From assembly GCF_035083965.1 (NCBI RefSeq), contig NC_089723.1, positions 35,204,193 through 35,268,192 on the forward strand: a DNA stretch of 64,000 nt, written 5' to 3'. Position numbers and translations under genes: made by a program. The notes beneath the pieces were generated by a model. That model saw nothing but the letters and a program-made list of their open reading frames with translations. It had not been told where the DNA came from and made no database searches. Below, piece after piece: positions 56,301 through 64,000 of the stretch (position 1 is its first letter; each line of letters opens with the position of its first letter). Source of the stretch: Branchiostoma lanceolatum. Taxonomy: Eukaryota > Chordata > Leptocardii > Amphioxiformes > Branchiostomatidae.

Positions 56301-56488
56301 ATGTCTATGTCAAATCGGGTAAGCTCCCTTGCAACGAAAGCAGTGCGACGTTCTGGACGATCGCTGTTCTCTCTGTCCAGTAGTGTCCTCACGTTCCATG
56401 TTGCAAAGTAGAGACGTCGTGAGTCTTTCTGTGTAGGACTCTTCTTACTACAGGGTGTGGTTCGACGCTGAGGAACTTCCGACACCAT
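53363..56488 (-). pseudogene. Broken non-LTR retrotransposon (endonuclease + reverse transcriptase)
   Basis: Reading on the minus strand, the frame at 56488-55916 is an EEP endonuclease N terminus with FATWNVRTLLD, DIAALSETRL, GVGFAIRNSLL and ISCYAPT. The frame at 56016-55240 continues it with NGLLLLSLCTRYKLVITNTL, KHWHLLDYVIVRSKDQRDV and ADECWTDHRLV. The frame at 55180-53363 (605 aa) is the reverse transcriptase: AFDSLNREALWKIL, TGVKQGCILAPTIFDIYLF and the catalytic LQYADDCKL, then the C-terminal VLPTLLYGCEAW block. The expected GDFNA block of the endonuclease is missing at the first frame junction. A TGA at 55240 and a frame change near 55200 separate endonuclease from reverse transcriptase. 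The clade is probably RTE- or Proto2-like; this is inferred from motif style only. Confidence 0.87.
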
Positions 56489-56594
56489 GTAGACAAGACT
56501 TATATCTGTATGTGGTACGTGAAAGTAGTCAAATACTTAAGTACCGCTACAGTACCGTAGGAAGCCGATAGGGGGCCCAAAATCTAATCGTTCC

Positions 56595-56827
56595 ACCCTC
56601 TCACTGGACCCGCGACGCGTTGGCGACCTCTCCGCGTCCTAGATTGAATTTGACTTAGCCTTAACTTTACAATGGGAATACCATGCAAAACGTACAAGTA
56701 TGACTAAAAAAAATCACACAAAGCGTAAAAAGATTCGTTTTTTATCAATGAAATTCGTTTAGCGCGGTGTCAAATCGCTCGGTCGCAGCGAGGTCGCCAA
56801 TGCGTCGCGGGTCCAGTGAGAGGGGGA
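56595..56827. mobile_element. MITE, family 'ctcactggacccgcg' copy 2
   Basis: Ends accctctcactggacccgcg and cgcgggtccagtgagagggg face each other, with gcgttggcgacctct mirrored by gaggtcgccaatgcgtc. It inserted about 80 bases from the 5' end of the broken LINE. Confidence 0.88.
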
Positions 56828-57862
56828 CCTCGGATGTGTGATGCTCTAGATCGTTAAAAATTACCTTTATGATTGATAATCACTTCTCGCCCTGTGTGTT
56901 AACTCAGTTGCTAGTGAGGTAACCTGTGAAAACAACGTATCACCTACGCTACCCATCTCCTAGGAGATTTATAGAGATAAACGTTTGTTCCTAAGGACCT
57001 AAGTTTCCACAATAGTCAGGGCTAGGAAAGCAATGTTATCTTTCTGTACTCTACAAGCAGAGGAGGGGTTCCGGCTGGTTTTTGACGTGTTTTTAGGTTT
57101 AAGATTTCAGAATTGGACTAAGATGCAGGATGTAAAGGTATGATGTAAAATATATAAAAGCACACAAACGTAAAAAAAAAAATTACGTTCTTTATCTATG
57201 AATTTCGTTGAGCAATCCTGTGACATTGTCAGCAGTTGCAGCCTCTAATGGAAAAGCGGTGAAACACCGAATTAGCTAAAGCTAAAGCGTCACATATCCC
57301 CTAGGAGATTAAGCGAGACTAACGATTCCCAGAGCAAAGATCCTTTGTTCCCAAGGATCTCTGGATCTAGTAGAGTTTTGTATCCGAGAGAACTTTAAAC
57401 CCGTATCCTAAACCGTACAAAGCGTTAATACGTTTGGCCATTACTCTTCGCTGTGTACCTTTAAGTCTCGTTCCCAAGCTAGCGTTACCATAGTTACAAA
57501 CGGGGCCGTCCTATAAGTGTGGTTCGTCGTTAGACAAGGTTGGGACCCCAAACATTTTGAACAGCGAAAATATATAATAACGACAACAAAATCTCGCGGG
57601 GGAGGAGTTCTGTCACAAGGTACAACGTTATAAATAGATCTTTAAACAAACACAATGTCAAAGTACCCTATATCGTTAGATATCGATTTGCTACACAAAC
57701 GGCACAATGAAACGTCCCCGAGTGCAAAGGGGTTTGTGGAACAATAGACGCGCGTACGTGAGGGCCAGGTGCTTAGGTTAAAGAGCTTACTTACAAGTGC
57801 TTGCTCATGACACGGGCACAGAGCGAAGCTAGTCACAACAACTGTTGTGGTAGAAATTAGGC

Positions 57863-60800
57863 ATGGGGCTTGTGTGCAGCACTGGGGGCGAGCTGACCAT
57901 CCCGGGGTCCGTGGTGGGGTGTCCCATATGTGACAATAGGCCGTCCGAACAATCGGCTTGGGCGGCGCAGTTTCAGGTGACAGAGGAGAGACTGCTTCAC
58001 CTTGTCAGGTGGAGCGAACAGGTAAGAAAGGAGTGATGAAACCCGCTAGAGCCGGTATACACATGTTTACTGCATGGAAATGTACGAATACATAATTCCT
58101 TCTACATGTATGTATACGTGAAGAAACAAAAACTCATTATATGTATATATATATATGTAAGACATGGGAAATGGTTGGAAGGAAAAGCGGCCGAGAACTG
58201 CCACAGGCTACATGAATAATTTAGCGAACCTAATCATGACGTCTGCGTGGAGAGGCAGTCCTTTCATCTCTCCTTCTCAACCCTTTGTGTTGTGAGGATG
58301 TGTTCCCTTGTGTATATAGAAAGTATTAGTACCTAGTTAGTGGTTGAATGCTTTTGTTCGTAAATAACAATTATGACTCAATTATAAAGGACGATTAGCA
58401 ATGCACTTTTAATCGAACTCCTTGTATCATTTTAAACAGAGCGACAAGAATTGTAACCGAGCGGTGTCTTGCAGCTTCGTAGACTAATGCCTGTACTAGA
58501 TTACTACTTCTTTGTTAACTGTTGTTTGCTCAAGTTCTACTAGTGAGTAATGGTTGCTCGCCGCGAGTGCCAAAGTTCTAGTACTGTACCCGGCTGTGGG
58601 GTTCTCGATGTCTACGCGTAGCTAACCAACATACCTGCGTTGTGACCTGTGCCCTAGCTCGATCGATTTTGAGCCTTGTTGAAATAAAACGTTCCCAGGC
58701 AACTCCACAACACTATTTTCTGGGGCAAGTATCATCACGAGCCAAGTGTTTCATAATGTGTCAGTCTTTAAGACAAAGTTGAAGCTCATACAAAGAATCG
58801 AAGGGAGGGTGGTAAGATTTCGAAATCAGCCCTTTGGTCGCACGAAGACAATGCATAATTCAGTGGTCGAAGTTTCCTTTATTTACAATGTAATAACCTG
58901 TAAAGGTATCCGTTTGGGCGATATCATTGCTTGCTTGGTTAATGGATATCATACACTACTATTTCATCAAATGTCTTCTAATAACGGTCTACTGGTGAAT
59001 ACAGGTGGGTCCTTTATTCACTAGGGCTAACAACAGCACTTTGTATAGAAAACCGTAGTAAGTGCGGCCAATGCGTCCTTTTGAGTGAAAAAACTACGAT
59101 TAAGGCTGATATGTGCATGTTTACTGATAGCTACATCGTCATGATTATTTATTTATGTGTGTGTGTATATGTCATCGCATTGCATTGCATTGGAAAAACC
59201 ACCTAATGCCTGGCGGCATTTATATTCTAAAGCTATGGACTATCATTATCACTATCCTAATCCATCTTACCTGCGGACTCTCTTTCGTTGTCTCTGACAA
59301 AGGATACCCACCGGTAATAATAGATGCCAGGCTACTTATCCAGGGCTTAGCATCAAGGATATAGAGCGTTTATAAGCGATTTAACCTACCCAACACATCT
59401 ATCTTTATGCTGAAAATGTTTAACTGTTCTTGTTTTGCTATTCCAGGCTCCCTTCTTCAGCACATTTGAAGGGTTAGTGGACTACCTGACGGGGCAGACC
59501 ACGAGCGATGTGGAGCGGTTCTGGGTTCTGTTCCACTGGGTTCAGCTGGAGTGTCGACGTCAGCAAACGCACAAGCCTCAGTCCGAGGACTCCCCACGGG
59601 GGTTCCTCAGGGCGGTGCAGAGCGGGACGAGGTCACACGCAGAGCTGTACAAGAAACTATGCAGGCAAGGATTCTTTTCATTCTTGATGAGGAATGTAAG
59701 ATGGGTGACCAAATTCACTCAACGTGGCGTGCGTAGTCCAGTGGTTAGCGGACCTGGAGCTTGGGAGTTCGTATCCCGGCTGTTGCCGCTCACCCGTCAT
59801 GCGCGTAACCCCCCCCCCCTCTCACTGGACCCGCGGCATGCTGGCGGCGTCGCTGTGGCAGATCGAATGGACAAAGCACTCAATGAATTTCATCGACAAA
59901 AACGCTTTGTGTGTTTTGTTGTCTTTTTGGTCGTTTTGCATGATATTGCCATTATAAAGTCAAGAGTAACACAAATCCAGTTTAGGACGCAGCGAGGCCG
60001 TCAACGTGCCGCGGGTCCAGTGAGAGGGGGGCTTTACTGGAAAGGGTCGCAGTCCTTAGGATGGGGCTTAAGCCACTGTTCATTGTACTTCTCGAAAAGA
60101 GCTAGGGAAACTCCCGTCTGTATTCTCTGTCACGACATCAGCAGAGATGAACCGGATCGAGATCACTTTCACTCCCCGCTAAAAACTGTTTTCTACTAGA
60201 CAACAGTACACATGAAGATTTTCGAGTATAAATCTTCATATACAACAACGACAACAACAACAACAACAATGATCTTTATTGACACAACAAAGGTACAGCA
60301 ACTTTTATAAGGTCTTTTACAACTATACATAGAAATATAGCATGCAACTCGTAGTCGCAACTTAAGAGAAACATTGACAAAACATTTCGACAATATTCAT
60401 AAAATGCTAGTGCTACTACTTGGTATGTCATTAATCTGTTCCACATTTCCGTCATACTCTAGGACTGCAGGCTTGAAGTGTAAAACTGTGACTGGTCTTT
60501 GTAAGTCTACTGAAGGACCATCTGCGACTGAGGGTGCACCCAAGTCATCGTGGAACGAGGTAACCCTAGACGGAAGACGCTCATTGGTGGACTGCAGACT
60601 CGAACTAGACTTCGAGCAGATTCGAATTCCGCCATTTTACTTTTTGACCCATCCGACGCATTTTGCCGCCGCTCACTTTCCTGACAACAAGTCACACCAG
60701 CTGCTAGAGGTCAACTTCACGTTGGAACAGTTTCAAGGTCACGTCGCTTGTTTCCCAGCCTTTTTTGACCTTGACAAGGATGCGATAGAGCACCATTCGG

Positions 60801-63643
60801 GCGATGTAAGAACAGTTGAAGGAGTAGCTCTTCTAAAGTTCGGAACTACTAAACCGATCAAATGCTGCCTCCAAACCCTTAATAGAATCGCAGTTCAAAG
60901 TAACATCGACCTCAGCAATCATGTAAAACAGCTCAGGACTTCTCTAGATAACCAGGCGGACATCATGGTCAGACCGCCATTTCCAGGGCGGTTCAGTTTA
61001 AAGGTCTGGGTACAGCATGAAAGCAGTGACACGTTCTTACCCGTCTGTACGTATACTATCGTATGCGGGAAGGTGGCCGAAGACTGTTCGCCCTTTAAAA
61101 ACGACACGGAGTCAACAAAGCAAAGGAAGAGGAAAAACCGCACCTCGACAAGTTCCCAAGAACCGACCAAGCCAAGCAGGCCATCTTCTATCACCTGGTC
61201 CGACGAGCCAATGACGTCGCCGTACAGACGTCGCTCTGTAAGAAAAAGACAACAGGATGACGAACATGTCGAACAGGCTTCGGAAGGTCCTCGCAATGAA
61301 ATCGTGCCGTCTGCACAGGTTCAGAGTAATGCTGACCACCCGAAAACATACAAGGCGTGGACGCGGGACTGTGTCCTGCACAGACCGAAAGCGAGGACAC
61401 TCTCCAAGGGCGCTTTGGTAAAATTCAAACTTGCAGTACCGCACGTTAGCCGCCTGGCGGTGCTACTGCCTTTCTCTAGCTCTGAGGATGGTTACAAAAA
61501 AGTTCCGCTGAAGTCGAGAGACGGAGGGACCACGTGGAAGGGAAAGGCGAGAGTTCCTGATCAGTACGACGCTGAAAGACGATATGTTTTTGTAGTGGGG
61601 ACGCCCAGTGGTGCAACTGAGGGACAATACCTACTGGAGTACGATATAGGTGGGTATAGTCTCATGACACGTTGTTAGGGATTTCATTCGTCATTTAGGA
61701 TGGTGACGTAAAGCCGAGGGCCCGTATATGCACGAACGTCAGGCGTCAAACCTCTGCATGTGAACGAACCTAACACCCTTATCGAAAAAAGTGGAGTGAC
61801 TCGGAAGCCGCATTATCTTACTAGCTAACGAAGAAGCGTCATGCTTCGTCCTCAGTCTGAGTTCGACTGCTTTACCTTTGCCTTACCTAGTCTCATGCAT
61901 GGTGACAACAGTTTCGACCGGTGCATTTTGTAGATCCAAAGAAAACGAAAGTCGTAATCAATAATGTTATGACTGTCGATACAAGTGTTTTATAGGCCGA
62001 GGAGGTTTAATGCCTCCTTGGTTGCCTTATAAACAAACTGCGGTATCATCTGCCATGTTGTTCTGCCGAGTAGAAATTGCTTAAATTTAACTTTTTGGAC
62101 ATTTGACATATTGAGCTCATGTGTGGGATGAGATCATGATACCGCAAATTTGCCTATATCTATACATTATCTTGAAAGCAGATTTTGATTGGTGCCCTGT
62201 GCCCTTTACAGGAGACAGGAACCCACCGGAGGGAGAGTCTATGGAGGATCACGACGTCGATCTGAGTTAGTACGCCTTTCATTACTGGGTTTTTGCTTCG
62301 GTCCCATTTCCAATCCGGGGCCCGGTCGGGCTGTTTTCGAAAACGAAAAAAAAAAAAAATGCATATCAAGCAAATACACAATATATGGTAAGGAGATTTT
62401 TTTCTACGTTTTGTGTATTTTGTTGTCTTTTATATCCTATTTTTCGTTCCCACAAGCTGCCCGACCGGGCCCCGGATTGGGAATGGGACCGTAACATTTA
62501 TCAGTGGCAGCTTTTTGTGAAAATATCGTCCCCATCGTAGCATCTACAAGCTGATATCAGGTTTATTGCAAAGACTTATTGCGAAAACGCGACAATGAAA
62601 CCACAGCGAATGTTTCCGTATTTACAGTATATATCAAGTAACGCCATTTTGTCACTGTACTAAAACAACAGTAGCTAATAGTATTGAACTATTAGCATCA
62701 AACCTTGTCTTGAATTAATCTTCTTTTGAAGACTACGTCAAGACATTCTAAATTGTCTTAACCTCATTAACATATTTATTCAGAGTTTTGGTATAAATCT
62801 GGTTTTCCAGTACTATCGTTAGTCAATGACTGTTTCAAAATTTTATCCAGTTGCTTGAGTCACTATTTTTGTCGTTTTAAGTAACGCCACTCTCCCGCCC
62901 CAAGGTCTTCGAAGCTTCACATACTGCAAGTACAGCACTCGACATGTAACGTTACGTCGAAAACACATCACTTAACATTAAGTCACCCCGACCGAGGCCA
63001 CTCTTATAGAAATTAACGAACGTCATATGTAATTATAACTCCCGATCGCGACGACCTTGCTTATGACCTGCTCGGTCATGGTCGTGACGTCGAACAATTT
63101 CTGCCACTTCACCTGGTAATGTTTTGAAATTATGATATAGTTTAATACTTAAGTCGTGGCGTCGAATGTCCGAGTAGGCTAGGCAAGCAGAGGTCGAGGG
63201 GTCTTGGGTTCAATCCCTGGTATTCTTGACTAGACGGTGTGCCTTAGGGAAAGGCGCCTTACATGACTTTCCTCATTCCACCAAGGTGTAAAAATGGGTA
63301 CATGATTTCGGTTGGAGAGGTACAAGGCGGTGGAAGGAGAGGGATGCCTTCCAATAACGTGCCCTAGACACAGTGGATAACAATCCACTGCCCATACGGA
63401 CTCAAAAAAGGCCACGGGACTTCCTTTTCCTTATACCTTAACAGTCAACTTATCTAGTCATAAGAACCATACTTAATACTAAAAAAAATATTTTTTTTCA
63501 CCCCAGAGCTACATGACCTGAGAGATTCCCGCCTCAAACCCCTTCCGGACGGTTTCACCTACCACATCATGATCAGCTATTCCTGGGCGCAACAGGACGT
63601 CATTATCAAGGTCAAGGAACACCTCAACAAGGTCGGATACAGG
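57863..63643 (+). CDS. KY pseudo-peptidase / TIR-domain protein, 5' five exons (continues past window)
   Basis: Exons are 57863-58021, 59447-59664, 60463-61649, 62212-62265 and 63507-63643; all phases match and give 585 codons so far. An in-frame TAG precedes the ATG. The N terminus MGLVCS fits N-myristoylation plus palmitoylation. Residues 54-290 are a KY/transglutaminase-like domain (FEGLVDYLTG, AELYKKLCRTAGLKC, SSWNEVTLDGRRSLVDC, FYFLTHPTHFAAAHFPD). The catalytic Cys is replaced near residues 111-114 and the His by Ser155, while Asp169 remains. A Lys/Arg/Ser-rich linker (~330-410) follows. Residues ~420-520 match the KY Ig-like domain (VKFKLAVPH, QYLLEYDI). Residues 558-585 begin a TIR domain (YHIMISYSWAQQDVIIKVKE). 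Intron 2 has a GC donor (cag|gcaagg). The role is unknown; membrane-associated innate immune signalling is an inference. Confidence 0.85.
59724..59800 (+). repeat. tRNA-like SINE head (KY-TIR intron 2)
   Basis: gtagtccagtggttagcgg resembles an A box and gggagttcgtatcccg a B box, at normal tRNA spacing. It sits directly before a MITE and has no acceptor stem, so it is a SINE fragment. Confidence 0.55.
59811..60031. mobile_element. MITE, family 'ctcactggacccgcg' copy 3 (KY-TIR intron 2)
   Basis: Left end cccctctcactggacccgcg and right end gccgcgggtccagtgagagg are near-identical inverted repeats. The core gctttgtgtgttttgttgtc equals that of copy 1. Confidence 0.88.
60241..60270 (+). repeat. (CAA)n microsatellite
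   Basis: About nine imperfect CAA/CGA units lie in KY-TIR intron 2, about 190 bases before the exon 3 acceptor. Confidence 0.8.
61690..61860 (+). repeat. Interspersed repeat shared with 28015-28270
   Basis: Blocks tcatttaggatggtgacgta, 'gcgtcaaacctctgcatgtg' and 'aagcgtcatgcttcgtc' are in the same order as at 28015. It starts about 40 bases into KY-TIR intron 3. Confidence 0.55.
62290..62502. mobile_element. MITE, family 'ctagggtcacattt' copy 4 (KY-TIR intron 4)
   Basis: cggtcccatttccaatccgg plus ggcccggtcgggc faces gcccgaccgggccccggatt plus gggaatgggacc. It starts about 25 bases after the small exon 62212-62265. Confidence 0.8.
63150..63420 (+). repeat. tRNA-derived SINE, most complete copy (KY-TIR intron 4)
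   Basis: The head has tggcgtcgaatgtccgagta (A box region) and a clean B box gggttcaatccc. It is followed by tagggaaaggcgccttacat, 'gtaaaaatgggtacatgatt', 'ggcggtggaaggagagg' and 'ccctagacacagtggata'. It is the reference copy for those at 285, 12455 and 30550. It ends about 90 bases before the TIR exon. Confidence 0.8.
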
Positions 63644-63829
63644 GTAAGTCAGCAGTATTTCAAAGGTTAGGCAGCGGACGTATTTTACGACGCATGCGTA
63701 GTGCCGTTCGTCGTTGGTCGTCATACGATTTCGATGTCGTTCAATTCTCAAACAGGCTGAGAAGGCAGCTTATCCCAGAAATTAGGTGGGGTGGGGTGTG
63801 GGGTTGGCGAGTAATACGTAAAGATTTAG

Positions 63830-64000
63830 CCTTTCCCAACATCTGCTTGGTGATTAATTATAGGTAGAAAACGGAGTCTTTCCTTCAGCAGTAAAAACGG
63901 GTACCTGACTTTGGTTGGGTGGGGGTGGAGGTAAAAGGCGGTGGAAACGAGGGTTAGGCTCATCCTTCCAATACCGTGCCCTAGACATATAGTGGGTAAC
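63830..64000 (+). repeat. tRNA-derived SINE body, cut by window end
   Basis: gtaaaaacgggtacctgact, ggcggtggaaacgaggg, 'ccttccaataccgtgcccta' and 'gacatatagtgggtaac' match the body at 63270-63380. The tRNA head is absent, so the copy is 5'-truncated. Confidence 0.7.

Larger units (their letters stand above)
50943..57862. other. Gene-poor interval between the FkbM and KY-TIR genes
   Basis: This is the divergent intergenic region of two genes. It holds MITEs (51087-51481, 56595-56827), a 5S-derived SINE and one broken LINE. No host exon was supported. Two short related stretches (56945-57010 and 57295-57375, with 'ctaggagatt...gagataaacg' and 'ttgttcc.aagga') look like another small repeat. The promoters at both ends were not resolved. 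Confidence 0.55.

Noticed and set aside
53363-56488. Host gene similar to craniofacial development protein 2
   Set aside because: That name in databases is often given to LINE endonucleases. YADD, the RT blocks and the EEP motifs show it is a retrotransposon.
59665-60199. Continuation of KY-TIR exon 2 as a long open frame
   Set aside because: It runs through a tRNA-like SINE head and a MITE. The GC donor at 59665 restores the conserved KY sequence exactly at the join to exon 3.
63150-63230. tRNA gene
   Set aside because: A and B boxes are recognisable but there is no acceptor stem or clear cloverleaf, and the sequence continues into a SINE body found several times in the window.

Overview
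The window is animal nuclear DNA, most probably from a lancelet (Branchiostoma). Genes are split by many GT-AG introns of several hundred bases, and four products have clear chordate or animal family relatives (prokineticin, TRAPPC12, EIPR1, CFAP68). It also carries a fast-growing invertebrate gene type (FkbM methyltransferase), a KY/TIR immune-type architecture, and dense small MITEs and SINEs. The organism is inferred from these features. No bacterial, plasmid or viral genes were seen.

Layout. (1) 1074-2167 (+): a two-exon secreted prokineticin-like peptide with a TATA box. (2) 2.2-9.6 kb: gene-poor, filled with SINEs, MITEs and two related 43-bp minisatellites. (3) 9662-24430 (-): TRAPPC12 in 13 coding exons (929 aa). 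(4) 25069-32119 (+): EIPR1 (TSSC1) in 9 exons (387 aa, the human length). TRAPPC12 and EIPR1 are head to head with about 640 bp between start codons, the same arrangement as in human 2p25. Four arrays of palindromic repeats lie in their first introns. (5) 33095-33920 (-): CFAP68, a ciliary microtubule inner protein, with an RFX X-box-like site and a CRE upstream. (6) 36259-38894 (+): an unrecognised 171-aa membrane protein in four exons. (7) 40064-50942 (-): a 525-aa membrane-anchored FkbM-family methyltransferase in 9 exons. Its last exon has seeded a tandem array downstream. (8) 51-57.8 kb: gene-poor, with a 5S rRNA-derived SINE and a broken non-LTR retrotransposon. (9) 57863 to the right edge (+): the first five exons (585 codons) of a protein with a predicted acylated N terminus, a KY/transglutaminase-like domain lacking its catalytic Cys and His, a KY Ig-like domain and the start of a TIR domain.

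Gene models were built by matching splice sites to reading frame. For the five complete multi-exon models with three or more exons or a start-to-stop frame check (TRAPPC12, EIPR1, CFAP68, the membrane protein and FkbM) exon lengths sum to a multiple of three. EIPR1 and TRAPPC12 both act in endosome-Golgi vesicle traffic (EARP/GARP partner and TRAPP subunit), so a shared promoter would be sensible. The most novel item is the KY pseudo-peptidase-TIR protein; the second is the palindromic array whose hairpin arms change together.
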